A stretch of DNA of 64,000 nucleotides from Haloferula sp. BvORR071 (GTDB lineage: Bacteria; Verrucomicrobiota; Verrucomicrobiia; Verrucomicrobiales; Akkermansiaceae): contig NZ_BATP01000057.1 of assembly GCF_000739615.1 (NCBI RefSeq), positions 124,001-188,000 on the forward strand, read 5' to 3'. This document shows positions 37,001 through 46,226 of the stretch, piece after piece. The translations under genes were made by a program, and so were the position numbers. How positions within the stretch are numbered: the first letter of the stretch is position 1; each line of letters begins with the position of its first letter. Below the pieces are notes generated by a model. It was not told where the DNA came from. It saw only the letters and a list, made by a program, of their open reading frames with translations, and searched no databases.

Positions 37001-37334
37001 TCAGCGAGGGGTGCTTGCGGAAGAGCTCGTTGTCGATCGAGCGGTGGAAGAAGTCGCGCTTGTCCTCGACGCTGGTGTGGGAAAGGTCCTCCGGGACCCA
37101 GGCCATGATCTCCCGGATGTCGAGGTCCGCCTGCTTCCGGCGGGTGGTCTCCGTCACGTAGATCGTGCCGTCGGTATCCACCGCCACGGCCACCGGGTTC
37201 ATGAACATCGGCTCCCGTGCCACAAGGCTCCGGACCAGGCCATTTTGGCAGGGGTAGGTCTCCGGCGCGGCATGGGCGACGGACGTAAGGAGAGGCAGGA
37301 GGAACCAGACGGAGCCATTCATTCGGGGTATCAT
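34026..37334 (-). CDS. PVC-type membrane-bound dehydrogenase-like protein with HEAT repeats and C-terminal haem c motif
   Basis: 1102 aa from ATG 37334, preceded by GGGGAG at good spacing; a second ATG four codons later is possible. Signal MIPRMNGSVWFLLPLLTSVAHA. Residues about 30-480: soluble-glucose-dehydrogenase-like beta-propeller (NPVAVAVDTDGTIYVTET, GPDGKLYWTIGDKG, GLRNVQQIAFDDYGNIFGVDND as shorter pieces), with DTDGDGVAD calcium-type segments. Residues about 510-900: alpha-helical HEAT-like repeats. C-terminus: haem-binding CTACH near residue 995, followed by GPPLSEIGKKERSYLLQSLLDP and the Met-rich end. Exported. Huge families of this design occur in Planctomycetes and Verrucomicrobia; the substrate is unknown (sugars or polyols suspected). 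Confidence 0.9.
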   Translation of the reverse strand: MIPRMNGSVWFLLPLLTSVAHAAPETYPCQNGLVRSLVAREPMFMNPVAVAVDTDGTIYVTETTRRKQADLDIREIMAWVPEDLSHTSVEDKRDFFHRSIDNELFRKHPSLKDHDKNGQIDWHDLTVHSEKIHRLVDTDGDGVADKATVFAEGFNTEVTGIAAGVLARHGDVYATIIPDVWKLRDTNGDGVADERKAIASGFGVHINYAGHDMHGLIFGPDGKLYWTIGDKGTNVVNGGKRWFYPHEGALLRCNPDGSDFEVFARGLRNVQQIAFDDYGNIFGVDNDSDQKGEKERLVYIVEGSDTGWRCYYQYRGGKYNPWMDERIAFPDGEDRPAAILPPLSLYLDGPSGFAHNPGTALNERYRDHFFLTQFPAGKINSFKLEPDGAAYKMADDHLMASGTPFVGCNFGPDGALYVADWQGGYPLKEKGALWKIDDPAAAGSAVRKEVAAMLKEGAGKAKDEELLERLGHVDQRVRLDAQWELARRTKWQALIKEAGTAKVPQIARIHALWGLSQGKQFDASLFSALIKEPDPELRAQAAKWAGECQATPSALGPLLGDLSPRVRFQAAIAIGKAGMRNQADAILAMLSENAGKDAYLTHAGSRALSHFIDEALATKITRHPSTAVRLAGVVALRNSIEDSLRKIPAEKSGGGESKSFDAHKALALFLSDAEPAVVAEAARSIYETAQGEQGVAPLAPLLEAKPEPRVSALRRSISANRRIGDEAALLRLATYAADAKRPTPLRTAALEALASVRSSELLDSVDGHFSPTPAVDLAPALAAKLAGMITPLGRDAAVAKAASAALDALGVEQDLATLAKQAADPQLDPGARIRALWHLKNSRAPQWADLAEALLRQESPALRSAAADALSDERPKLILDYVRQTGLKSPDTTERQIAVRLLLFLPDSKAVLDGLVGDLGTGKLDPAIQLEVIECASNLQLDSIHEAEAALAVKGGLAKWSYALAGGNADAGKKVFETNLAANCTACHRVGEEGSNVGPPLSEIGKKERSYLLQSLLDPQAVIAPGFGMMTLTKKDGSAVAGTLAEEKDGVMTLQLPDGSKTSVPAAEIATKTPPVSPMPPMGEILKPQELRDLLEYLASLK

Positions 37335-37663
37335 CCAATCACTCCCCACGGGGAGGTGGCAAGCCACCAAACGGGGGGGCAGAGCGGAGGATCGGAATCG
37401 GTCGGCGGGTCGGGGCGCGCAGGGAAATGCTAACTGGATGCCTCCATCCCGAGTTGCAAATTTCACGAAATTCCGGGTTCCAGCGCGCCCAAGGCTCCTC
37501 CGGGTCTTAGTTTCTTGTAGGGGAAACCCCAACTCGTGGCCCTCTCCGGGCTTTGACATTGTAAATCAAGGGGGGAATCGGGTTCTCTCGGTCTGTCCCG
37601 CACGGCGCACCCCTCTTCCCACGCCGGCGGAACCATCCCCCCAATCTCTACGTTCCCCCGCGC
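37335..37663. other. Divergent promoter region between two giant secreted-protein genes
   Basis: No gene. Seen: palindrome AATTTCACGAAATT (37459-37472), a GGGG-AAA-CCCC hairpin near 37517-37527, and TTGACA (37553-37558) upstream of the plus-strand gene without a convincing -10 box. The palindrome may be an operator, but this is inference from symmetry only. Confidence 0.4.
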
Positions 37664-40600
37664 ATGAGAGTTCATCTCCCCTGTTTTCGGATCGTCTGCG
37701 TACTGCTGGCGCTCCTTCTTGCCCCCGTCCACGCCGTCGGCGTCTATTCGTCGAGCATCGTCATCAGCGAGTTCCTTGCCTCGAATGGCAATGGCTTGGC
37801 GGATGAGAACGGCTCCCGTGAAGACTGGCTGGAGGTCCACAACCCCACGCCCTTTGCTGTCAATCTGGACGGCTGGTACCTCACTGACGACGCGAACAAC
37901 CTCAAGAAGTGGAAGTTCCCCGCGGTGACCCTGCCCTCGAAGGGCTTCCTGGTGGTCTTCGCCTCGGACAAGAACCGCCGCAATCCGGCCGCGCCCCTGC
38001 ACACCAACTTCAAGTTGAGTGCCGGCGGCGAGTATCTGGGCTTGATCAAGCCGGACGGGGTGACCGTCTCCTGGCAGTATGCGCCGGTCTTCCCGGAGCA
38101 GCTCACGAATATTTCCTATGGCATTACCCCGATCCCGGGCCCGCCCACGACTTTGGCGGGAACCGGCTCGGAGGCCCAATTCATGATCCCCCCGGCCGCC
38201 CCTCCCGCCGATTGGATCCAAACCGGGTTCACTCCGGCGGCGGGGTGGTCGTCATGCCGCAGTGGCATCGGCTTCGATGACACGCCGATTGCCTTCGGCG
38301 GCGCGAAGATTCTTTTCGTCGGCAACTTGGCGTCCAACGGCACGGCTCCGGCCGGTGACCAGACGGTGATCGACCGGCTGAGGAATGTGATGGGGCACCG
38401 CGTCACAGTGGTTGATGACAACGCGGTGGTGGCTGCGAATGCCGCCGGGATGAATCTGGTGATCGTTTCCTCATCCGTCAGTTCCAGCGCGGTGAATACC
38501 AAGCTGCGCGATGTGGCGGTGCCTGTGATCAACTGGGAGCGCGGCCTGACCGATGACTTCCTGCTCAGCAGCGCAGGCGGCGCGGTGAACTTGCAGACGG
38601 ATATCACGATGACCACGCTGGGTGCCTCCCACGTGCTGGGTGCCGGTCTTCCAGCCGGGCCACTGACGGTTCGCCAGAATCCGGGCACCTTCAATGTCGC
38701 CTCCATCAGCAACATCGCGCCGGGTGCGAAAGTGCTCGCGACCGCAACGACCGGCGAGCCTGCGATTCTGGTTGTCGACCAAGGTCAGATGCTGCGTAGC
38801 AATACCGTGGCTCCCGCGGTGCGGATCGAGACTTTCCTGGGTGACGATGGCATTCCCCCGCTTACCCCGGCAGGTGTGGCCTTGTTCGATGCGAGCGTGG
38901 TCTACGCTCTCGGCAACTACACGCCCACCAACCCCTACGACGACGTCTACAAGACGAACATCGTCGGCAGCATGAAGGGGCTCGGCACCAGCGCCCTGCT
39001 GCGCATCCCCTTTGTCCCGGAATCGGTGAACTCCTTCGATTCGCTGCTGCTGCGGATCAAGTATGACGACGGCTTCGTAGCCTATCTCAATGGCGTGGAA
39101 GTGGCCCGCCGGAATGCTCCCGCGGTGGTGGCTTGGGATTCCGTGGCAACCGCGACCCGCACGACCGAGACCGGTCTGATTGCCGAGACGATCGATATCA
39201 GTGCCTACCTGAGTTTGCTCGTCGCCGGGCAACCGAACGTGCTGGCGATCCAAGGCCTCAACTCGTCCCTCAATGACGTGAAGTTCCTGCTCGCTCCGGA
39301 ACTGATCGCAGGCGGCGAGGTGCAGCCCTACTACCAGTACTACACCATCGCCACGCCCGGTGCGGTGAATGACAACAGCACCTTGGGCATCGTTCCGGAG
39401 ACCACCTTCGATATCGAGCGCGGCTACTTCACTGAGCCCTTCAATCTCACCCTCTCGAATGAGATGGAGGAGGCGACCATCCGCTACACCACCGATGGCT
39501 CCGCTCCCACGGCGACCACCGGCACCATCTACACCGCCCCGATCCCGATCAGCACGACCACGGTGATCCGCGCGGCGGGCTTCCGCAGCGGTTATAGTAC
39601 CGGCAAGCCGGAGACCCGGACCTACCTGAAGATCGCCGATATCATTCACCAGCCGGCTTCCATCCCGGGCTGGCCGCAGCCGGTGGTTCCGGTGGGCGTC
39701 GGCTCGCGGACGCATGACTACGAGATGGACCCGGAGATCGTGAACGATCCCGCCTACACCGCGGATCTGATCAAGGGAATGACCGAGATCCCCACCATGT
39801 CCCTGGTGGTGAAGCAATCGGACATGTGGAATTCCGCCGGCGGCGGCGGCTTCTACCGCAACGACGACCTGAAGAAGCCCGCCTCGATCGAGTACATCAA
39901 TCCACAGGATCCGACCGAGAACGTGCAGGCGGACTGCAGCGTGGAAGGCCATAGCCATGACCGCTTGAAGCGTTCGCTGCGCCTGTCCTTCTCCAGCGCC
40001 TACGGTGAGTCGAAGTTCGAGTCGATGCTCTTCAAGGGCTCGCCGCTGTTCCCGGAGGCGGGGAACACCTCCGTGGACAAGATCATCCTGCGCGCGGGTA
40101 ACAATCACAGCTTCGCCCGCACTTGGAACCCGACCCGCAGCACTTACACCGAGGATGAATGGTATCGCACCACCCGTGTCGCGATGGGTGGACCTGCCGA
40201 GCCGGGACGCTTCGTGCACCTCTTCATCAACGGCATCTACTGGGGTCTCTACAACCCGGTGGAGCGTCCGGATGCGAGCTTCTCCGCGAGTGAATTCGGC
40301 GGTTCCAAGGAAGACTATTTCAGCGTGAACCACGGTGGCACGCACGACGGTGATTCCACCCGCTTCTACTACACGATCGGCGAACTCACGGCCAAGAACA
40401 TGGCCATCCCGGAGAACTATTCGGAGCTGAAGGATTACGTGGATATCCCGAACTTCGTGGATTACCTGCTCTGCTCCTTCTACATTGGGATGGACGACTG
40501 GCCGGTGAACAACTGGTGGGGCGGCAACCGCAACAATCCGGCTGGGCCCTTCTATTTCTACAACTGGGACGGTGAGACCTCTTGGGGCACCGGCAACGGC

Positions 40601-42220
40601 TCGAATCTAACGGCTTGGGTGCATCCGCTTTTCCGTGCCACCTCGATCGACACCAGCGCTCCCGCGACCCGCATCTGGAACTCGGCGCGTGTAAATCCCG
40701 ATTTCCTGATGACGGTGGCGGACCGCGTCCACAAACACCTCTCGCAGGGCGGGGCCCTCAGTCCGGAGCAAGCGGTCGCGCGTTGGGATATCCTCAACAA
40801 CCATCTGCGCAACGCGATCATCGCCGAGTCGGCACGCTGGGGCGATGCCATCCAGGAGCCGCCGGCCCGCCGCGACGTGGAGTGGCAGGCGGAGGTGACA
40901 CGCGTTCGCAACCTGATGCTGAAGGGCACCGTCGATGGCACCGGCACTTCCAGTAACGCCAATATCCTCCGCGCTGCCATGCGGGCCCAAGGCTTCTATC
41001 CCAATATCGACCCGCCGGCCTTCAGCCAGGAGGGAGGTGCCGTTCCCGAGGGCTTCACCCTGGCGATGAGCAATCCCAACCCGACCGGGGTCATCTACTA
41101 CACCCTGGACGGTTCTGACCCACGCCTCTCCGGTGGCGCACTGAACCCGGGAGCGCTGGTCTACGGTTCTCCGGTGGGCATCGGCTACACCTTGGCGGTG
41201 AAGGCACGCGTGCTCAATGGCAGCACCTGGAGCGCGCTCAACGAGCGGAACTTCGTCTCCGGCAGCTTGCCGCCGCTCCGCGTGACCGAGCTGATGTACA
41301 ATCCGTCTCAGCCGACCCCAGATGAGATCGCGGAAGGCTTCACCGATAACGAGCAGTTTGAGTTCATCGAACTCCACAATCACGGCGACCACGGCATCAA
41401 CCTGAGCGGTGCGAAGTTCACCAGCGGTATCGACTTCACCTTCGGCGAGCGGATCCTGCACCCCGGCGAAAGCATCCTGCTGGTCCACAACCCGGCGGCC
41501 TTCTCGCTCCGCTATGGCAGTGGCCTCAACATCGCGGGTACCTTTGAGGGCAGCCTGGACAATACCGGCGAACGGATCCGCCTGAAGAGCGCGGAAGGGG
41601 AGACCCTGATCGACTTCGTCTATGACGTCACCTGGTTCCCGACGGCCAATGGCGGTGGCTACTCACTGGTGGCGGCCCAACCGGCCGGCGATGCCGCGCT
41701 GTGGAATTCCGCCGCCGGCTGGCGGGCGAGTTCTGATCTCGGCGGTTCGCCGGGCGAGGAAGATCCACCGCCGCACACGGGCGGCGGAGTGATGACCTTT
41801 GCCCAGTGGCGCGAACTCAACTTCAGTGCAGCGGAACTGGCTGACCTCACGATCAGCGGTCCGGATGCGGATCGCGATGGCGACGGCGTGCTGAACCTCT
41901 GCGAATACGCCTTCGGCACCGATCCGCAGGTCCCCAGTCCCCAGAGGTTGAAGATCCAGGGCGAGCTTTTCGCCGCCCGCGGAGTCCCGGAGATTGACAC
42001 CGTCGGAGTCCGGCGCGCGATGTTCTGCCAGCGCAAGGGCGGAGCGGGCGTCGGTCTGATCGTTCGTCCGGTCTTCAGCAATGATCTCTCGACCTGGCTG
42101 GACGCGGAGAGCGAACCCGTGGTGATCGCCGATGACGGCGAGATCGAGGTGATTTCCGTCGCCTTCCCGGAAGAGGGCGCGAGCCGCTACTTCCGGGTAG
42201 AGGTCACGCAGGCGCCGTAA
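37664..42220 (+). CDS. Giant secreted lamin-tail (LTD) / CotH-kinase domain protein
   Basis: 1518 aa. Signal peptide 1-25 (VLLALLLAPVHAVG). Lamin-tail domain near 30-140 (ISEFLASNGNGLADENG, NPTPFAVNLDGWYLTDD). A Rossmann-like inserted module about 210-424 (AKILFVGNLASNG, MGHRVTVVDDNAVV, GDQTVIDRLRNV). Jelly-roll-like piece about 425-560 (LRIKYDDGFVAYLNGVEVA). Chitobiase-C-like domain 582-652 (TIRYTTDGSAPT). CotH kinase-like region about 745-1020 (RLSFSSAYGESKFES, RAGNNHSF, LFINGIYWGLYNPVERPDASF, FYFYNWDGETSWG). Second chitobiase-C-like domain 1126-1199 and LTD 1204-1332. The end has the DxDGDGVLNLCEYAFG calcium/T9SS-like tail. Exported surface protein; whether the CotH part phosphorylates anything here is unknown. 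Confidence 0.88.
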   Translation: MRVHLPCFRIVCVLLALLLAPVHAVGVYSSSIVISEFLASNGNGLADENGSREDWLEVHNPTPFAVNLDGWYLTDDANNLKKWKFPAVTLPSKGFLVVFASDKNRRNPAAPLHTNFKLSAGGEYLGLIKPDGVTVSWQYAPVFPEQLTNISYGITPIPGPPTTLAGTGSEAQFMIPPAAPPADWIQTGFTPAAGWSSCRSGIGFDDTPIAFGGAKILFVGNLASNGTAPAGDQTVIDRLRNVMGHRVTVVDDNAVVAANAAGMNLVIVSSSVSSSAVNTKLRDVAVPVINWERGLTDDFLLSSAGGAVNLQTDITMTTLGASHVLGAGLPAGPLTVRQNPGTFNVASISNIAPGAKVLATATTGEPAILVVDQGQMLRSNTVAPAVRIETFLGDDGIPPLTPAGVALFDASVVYALGNYTPTNPYDDVYKTNIVGSMKGLGTSALLRIPFVPESVNSFDSLLLRIKYDDGFVAYLNGVEVARRNAPAVVAWDSVATATRTTETGLIAETIDISAYLSLLVAGQPNVLAIQGLNSSLNDVKFLLAPELIAGGEVQPYYQYYTIATPGAVNDNSTLGIVPETTFDIERGYFTEPFNLTLSNEMEEATIRYTTDGSAPTATTGTIYTAPIPISTTTVIRAAGFRSGYSTGKPETRTYLKIADIIHQPASIPGWPQPVVPVGVGSRTHDYEMDPEIVNDPAYTADLIKGMTEIPTMSLVVKQSDMWNSAGGGGFYRNDDLKKPASIEYINPQDPTENVQADCSVEGHSHDRLKRSLRLSFSSAYGESKFESMLFKGSPLFPEAGNTSVDKIILRAGNNHSFARTWNPTRSTYTEDEWYRTTRVAMGGPAEPGRFVHLFINGIYWGLYNPVERPDASFSASEFGGSKEDYFSVNHGGTHDGDSTRFYYTIGELTAKNMAIPENYSELKDYVDIPNFVDYLLCSFYIGMDDWPVNNWWGGNRNNPAGPFYFYNWDGETSWGTGNGSNLTAWVHPLFRATSIDTSAPATRIWNSARVNPDFLMTVADRVHKHLSQGGALSPEQAVARWDILNNHLRNAIIAESARWGDAIQEPPARRDVEWQAEVTRVRNLMLKGTVDGTGTSSNANILRAAMRAQGFYPNIDPPAFSQEGGAVPEGFTLAMSNPNPTGVIYYTLDGSDPRLSGGALNPGALVYGSPVGIGYTLAVKARVLNGSTWSALNERNFVSGSLPPLRVTELMYNPSQPTPDEIAEGFTDNEQFEFIELHNHGDHGINLSGAKFTSGIDFTFGERILHPGESILLVHNPAAFSLRYGSGLNIAGTFEGSLDNTGERIRLKSAEGETLIDFVYDVTWFPTANGGGYSLVAAQPAGDAALWNSAAGWRASSDLGGSPGEEDPPPHTGGGVMTFAQWRELNFSAAELADLTISGPDADRDGDGVLNLCEYAFGTDPQVPSPQRLKIQGELFAARGVPEIDTVGVRRAMFCQRKGGAGVGLIVRPVFSNDLSTWLDAESEPVVIADDGEIEVISVAFPEEGASRYFRVEVTQAP

Positions 42221-42238
42221 AAGGAGGAAGGCGCGAGG

Positions 42239-42274
42239 TCACGGGCGGCCTTCTCGGGATGACCGCCCCCGTGA
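42239..42274. terminator. Possible bidirectional terminator between convergent genes
   Basis: TCACGG (42239-42244) pairs with CCGTGA (42269-42274), and GCGG (42245-42248) with CCGC (42263-42266), with a two-base bulge. It lies in the 64-bp gap between the convergent LTD/CotH and ABC ATPase genes. No strong T-run is seen. Confidence 0.4.
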
Positions 42275-42284
42275 TTTCGAACTC

Positions 42285-43217
42285 TTAATCTCTCCGCGTC
42301 AGCTCCACGAAGACATCTTCCAGCGTCGCGTCCTTGCGGTGCAGGCTGCGCAGGGGCCAGCCATACTGGGACACTAGCTCGTGGATGCGCTCACGGGCAT
42401 CACTGCCGGAGTCGACGAGGATCTCGTAGTGGGACCAGTCCTCCCCCTTGGCCTCGTTGGTCACGCGCTTGACGTGGTCGAGGCGCTGCAGGGCAGGGGC
42501 GATCACCGCCGGGTCTCCGGAAATCTCGGCGTGGATCCGGCCGGCGGCACGCATCCCGGCGACGAGGTTCTGGGGCGTGTCCTGGGCCTTGATGACCCCG
42601 CCATCGATGATGATCACCCGGCCGCAGGTCATCTCGACCTCGTGCAGGATGTGGGTGGAGAGCAGGATCGTGTGATTCTCGGACAGCCGCTTGATCAGCT
42701 CGCGGATCTGGCGGATCTGGTTCGGGTCGAGGCCGTTGGTCGGCTCGTCCAGGATCAGGAGCTGCGGTTCGTGGACCAAGGCGTCAGCCAAGCCGACGCG
42801 CTGGCGGTAGCCTTTGGAGAGCACCCGGATCATTTTCCGGCGCACGGCCTCCAGGCCGCAGGTCTCGATCACCTCATTCACCCGGCGCTTGGCCTCGCTG
42901 CCGCAAAGCCCCTTGAGGGAGGCCCGGTAACGCAGGAACTCGCGAACCCGCATGTCATCGTAGAGTGGAACGTTTTCCGGCATGTAGCCGATGCACTTGC
43001 GGGCTTCCAGCGAGGCCCGGAAGACGTCGTGCCCGGCGATGCTGGCGCTGCCGGAGCTGGCTGGCAGGTAGCCGGTCAGCATCCGCATGGTCGTGGTCTT
43101 CCCGGCGCCGTTCGGCCCGAGGAAGCCGACGATTTCGCCCTTCTGGACGCTGAAATCGATGCCTTTGACCGCCGTGTGGCGGGCGAAGCTCTTGGTAAGT
43201 TGCCGGACTTCGATCAT
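42285..43217 (-). CDS. ABC transporter ATP-binding protein (GldA/CcmA-like)
   Basis: 310 aa cytoplasmic ATPase of the ABC-2 export type. Walker A GPNGAGKTT at residues about 36-44, signature LSKGYRQRVGLADAL near 135, Walker B LLILDEPTNGLDPNQ near 157 and switch His in STHILHEVE. The C-terminal 80 residues form the extension typical of GldA and other export ATPases. The cognate permease is not adjacent in the window (a homologue of GldFG would normally be next), so the ATPase is orphaned here or its partner lies elsewhere. Confidence 0.88.
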   Translation of the reverse strand: MIEVRQLTKSFARHTAVKGIDFSVQKGEIVGFLGPNGAGKTTTMRMLTGYLPASSGSASIAGHDVFRASLEARKCIGYMPENVPLYDDMRVREFLRYRASLKGLCGSEAKRRVNEVIETCGLEAVRRKMIRVLSKGYRQRVGLADALVHEPQLLILDEPTNGLDPNQIRQIRELIKRLSENHTILLSTHILHEVEMTCGRVIIIDGGVIKAQDTPQNLVAGMRAAGRIHAEISGDPAVIAPALQRLDHVKRVTNEAKGEDWSHYEILVDSGSDARERIHELVSQYGWPLRSLHRKDATLEDVFVELTRRD

Positions 43218-43386
43218 GGATGGCGGGTGCGAATGAATGGCAGGAAAGACGGCGATTACTGGAATTACCGGAAAAACCGGCCTTGTGCGTTGACGGTTCC
43301 GGGGCGGCCTCTTACCTAAGCGCTACGCGCGAGGGGCCAAGCGGGAATTTCCGCAATCTCCCGCTCGGCACCCGTAATCACCGCCC

Positions 43387-46194
43387 ATGAAATCGTCGGT
43401 TTCCGCCCGCTTCAATGCGGACTTGCTGGAGGAACAATACGCGCTGTGGTGCGCGGATTCGCGCTCGGTCGACCCCACGTGGTCGGCCTTTTTTGAAGGT
43501 TTTGAACTGGGAGTCGCCCAGCTCCGGCCCCGCGGCGAAGCCGCGGCAGCGCCAGCTGCGAACGGCGCCGCCGTCCCGGCTCCCGCTGCCGCTCCAGTTT
43601 TGGAAGCGACCCCGAGCGAGGGCCAACTGGCTTTCTACGGCCGGGTGGTCGGCTTGGTGTACAATTTCCGCGCTCTCGGCCATACCCAGGCCCACATCAA
43701 TCCCCTGAGCGGCCCGGAGCGCAACCCGCGTCTGGCACCCTCCCAGTTCGGCTTCACCCAGCAGGACATGGACAAGGAGGCTTCCAATCCGCTGTTCCGC
43801 GACGGCGCGAAGATGAAGCTCAGCGACATGCTGCAGGCCTTGGAGGCCACCTACTCCGGCTTCATCGGCTTCGAATTCACGCATATTAATAATACCGTGG
43901 TCCGCCACTGGGTCCGCGAGCAGATCGAGGCCCACGCCCTGCGCTCTGCCGATCCCGCCGACCGCAAGGTCCGCGCCCTCGGCTGGTTGATCGAGGCGGA
44001 CAGCTTCGAGAATTTCCTCGGCAAGAAGTTCCTCGGCGAGAAGCGCTTCTCGATGGAAGGCGGCGAAGGCGCCATGGTCGTCCTGAATGCCATTCTCGAA
44101 AAATGCCCTGCCGCAGGGGTCTTGGAGATCGAAATGGGCATGGCCCACCGCGGTCGCCTCAATGTGCTGGCGAACTTTGTTCGTAAGTCGCTGACTACCA
44201 TTCTGTACGAGTTCACGCCGAACTACATGCCCGACCTCGTCGCTGGCGACGGCGACGTGAAATACCACCTCGGCTACGAGAGCGTGCGCGAACTGCCGGA
44301 CGGCAAGGTCCGCGTCAGTCTGGCCGCCAACCCGAGCCACCTCGAAGCCGTGAACTCGGTGGTCGAGGGCAAGGCCCGCGCCCGCCAGCGTATCCTGGGG
44401 GATGATGGCGCTGCCACCGATCGCAAGCGCGTGCTGCCGATCCTCCTCCACGGGGACGCCGCCTTTGCAGGCCAAGGCTCGGTCGCCGAGCTGCTCAACC
44501 TTTCCCAGCTCCCGGGCTACCGCACCGGCGGCACGATTCACCTGATCATCAACAACCAGATCGGCTTCACCACGATGCCGGCTGACGCGCGCTCCTCCGC
44601 CTATGCGACGGACGTGGCCAAGATGATCGAGGCCCCGATCCTGCACGTGAACGGCGAGGAGCCGATGGAGCTCTACTGGGCCGCCCAGTTCGCCCTCGAA
44701 TTCCGCCAGAAGTTCGGCCGCGACGTGATCATCGACATGTATTGCTACCGCCGCCAGGGTCACAACGAGACCGACCAGGCCGCGTTTACCCAGCCGCACA
44801 TCTACAAGCTGATCCAGGACCGCCAGACGATCGGCCAGATCTACAAGAAGCAGCTCGTGGAGCAGGGCGTCCTCACCCAAGAGGGAGCCGACAAGATCGA
44901 GAAGGACATTTGGGACCGCTTCGAGGCGGGCCATGCCAAGATGGTGGAGATGCAGGCCACTGGTGACCGCAGCGTCTTCAGCGGCTCCACCGCCGTCGAG
45001 CAGGAGCCCTACAACCACGCCCCGGTGCCGACCGGCATCTCGCGTGACATCATCCAACACGTCGGCAAGGTGCTGACCACGGTTCCGGATGGCTTCAATC
45101 TCCACCCGACCTTGGCCAAGCGCTTCATCCCGCGCCGCCAGGAGGCGCTGCAGAATGGCGGCCCGATCGACTGGGCCTTCGCCGAATCCCTCGCATGGGG
45201 TGCCTTGCTTACTGAAGGCCACCAAGTCCGCCTCTCCGGCCAGGATTGCCGCCGCGGCACCTTCTCCCAGCGCCACGCGGTGTTCTACGATTCCGAGTCC
45301 CGTGCCCGCTACATCCCGCTGGAGCACGTGAGCCCGACACAGGCGAAGTTCTGCGTGTATAACTCCTTCCTCTCGGAGTTCGCTGTGCTCGGCTTCGACT
45401 ACGGCTACTCGATCGGTGCGCCGAATATGCTGACCATGTGGGAAGCCCAGTTCGGTGACTTCTCGAATGGCGCGCAGGTCATCATCGACCAGTTCATCTC
45501 CTCCGCGGAGTCGAAGTGGCAGACGCCGACGGACCTCGTGCTGCTGTTGCCGCACGGCTACGAAGGCATGGGCCCGGAGCACTCCAGTGCCCGTCTTGAG
45601 CGCTTCCTGCAGCTCTGCGCGGACAAGAACATGATCGTCGGCAACTTCACCACGCCGGCCCAATATTTCCACGCCCTGCGTCGCCAGAAGATGCGGTCCT
45701 TCCGCAAGCCGCTGGTGCTGATGACGCCCAAGAGTCTGCTGACCCGCCCGGAAGCCGTCTCCACGGAGGCCGATTTCCTCGAAGGTTCCTGCTTCCAGGA
45801 AGTGCTGCCGGATCCGCTGCACCACGACGATCCGAAGAAGGTCGAGCGTATCGTCTTCTGCACTGGTAAGGTCTATTACGATCTGGCCGCCTACCGTCAG
45901 GAGAAGGGTATCACCAACACCGCGATCCTGCGTGTCGAGCAGCTCTATCCCTTCCACAAGGAACTCGTGGGCGCGCTGGCCAGCCAGTATGGCTCCGCTT
46001 CCAAGTTCGTCTGGTGCCAGGAAGAGCCGCTGAACATGGGCGCTTGGTCCTACATCTTCCCGCGTCTTGAAGAGGTCGTCGGCACCAAGGTCCGCTACGC
46101 CGGCCGTGGCCGCGCCTCAAGCCCCGCCGCGGGCTCCAAGGCCAGAAGCTACGCCGAACAGAAAGCACTAGTCGAAGCCGCCTTCACGGTCTGA
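43387..46194 (+). CDS. sucA: 2-oxoglutarate dehydrogenase E1 component
   Basis: 935 aa; TPP-dependent decarboxylase of the TCA cycle. It begins MKSSVSARFNADLLEEQYALW, the E2-binding N-terminus of OdhA/SucA type. The central part shows MAHRGRLNVLANFV, GDVKYHLG (TPP/metal region), NPSHLEAVNSVVEGKARA, HGDAAFAGQGSVAELLN, NNQIGFTT and YCYRRQGHNETDQ. The second half shows CVYNSFLSEFAVLGFDYGYS, LPHGYEGMGPEHSSARLERF and the C-terminal EEPLNMGAW. Length is normal (about 930). First gene of the sucA-[lipoyl-like]-sucB unit. Confidence 0.97.
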   Translation: MKSSVSARFNADLLEEQYALWCADSRSVDPTWSAFFEGFELGVAQLRPRGEAAAAPAANGAAVPAPAAAPVLEATPSEGQLAFYGRVVGLVYNFRALGHTQAHINPLSGPERNPRLAPSQFGFTQQDMDKEASNPLFRDGAKMKLSDMLQALEATYSGFIGFEFTHINNTVVRHWVREQIEAHALRSADPADRKVRALGWLIEADSFENFLGKKFLGEKRFSMEGGEGAMVVLNAILEKCPAAGVLEIEMGMAHRGRLNVLANFVRKSLTTILYEFTPNYMPDLVAGDGDVKYHLGYESVRELPDGKVRVSLAANPSHLEAVNSVVEGKARARQRILGDDGAATDRKRVLPILLHGDAAFAGQGSVAELLNLSQLPGYRTGGTIHLIINNQIGFTTMPADARSSAYATDVAKMIEAPILHVNGEEPMELYWAAQFALEFRQKFGRDVIIDMYCYRRQGHNETDQAAFTQPHIYKLIQDRQTIGQIYKKQLVEQGVLTQEGADKIEKDIWDRFEAGHAKMVEMQATGDRSVFSGSTAVEQEPYNHAPVPTGISRDIIQHVGKVLTTVPDGFNLHPTLAKRFIPRRQEALQNGGPIDWAFAESLAWGALLTEGHQVRLSGQDCRRGTFSQRHAVFYDSESRARYIPLEHVSPTQAKFCVYNSFLSEFAVLGFDYGYSIGAPNMLTMWEAQFGDFSNGAQVIIDQFISSAESKWQTPTDLVLLLPHGYEGMGPEHSSARLERFLQLCADKNMIVGNFTTPAQYFHALRRQKMRSFRKPLVLMTPKSLLTRPEAVSTEADFLEGSCFQEVLPDPLHHDDPKKVERIVFCTGKVYYDLAAYRQEKGITNTAILRVEQLYPFHKELVGALASQYGSASKFVWCQEEPLNMGAWSYIFPRLEEVVGTKVRYAGRGRASSPAAGSKARSYAEQKALVEAAFTV

Positions 46195-46226
46195 AGGCGG
46201 TGAGGAGAGATGGCGGGTGGGGCATA

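Noticed and set aside
43378..45957. 859-codon open frame on the minus strand opposite sucA
   Set aside because: Shadow of sucA, whose conserved motifs run through the whole region on the plus strand.
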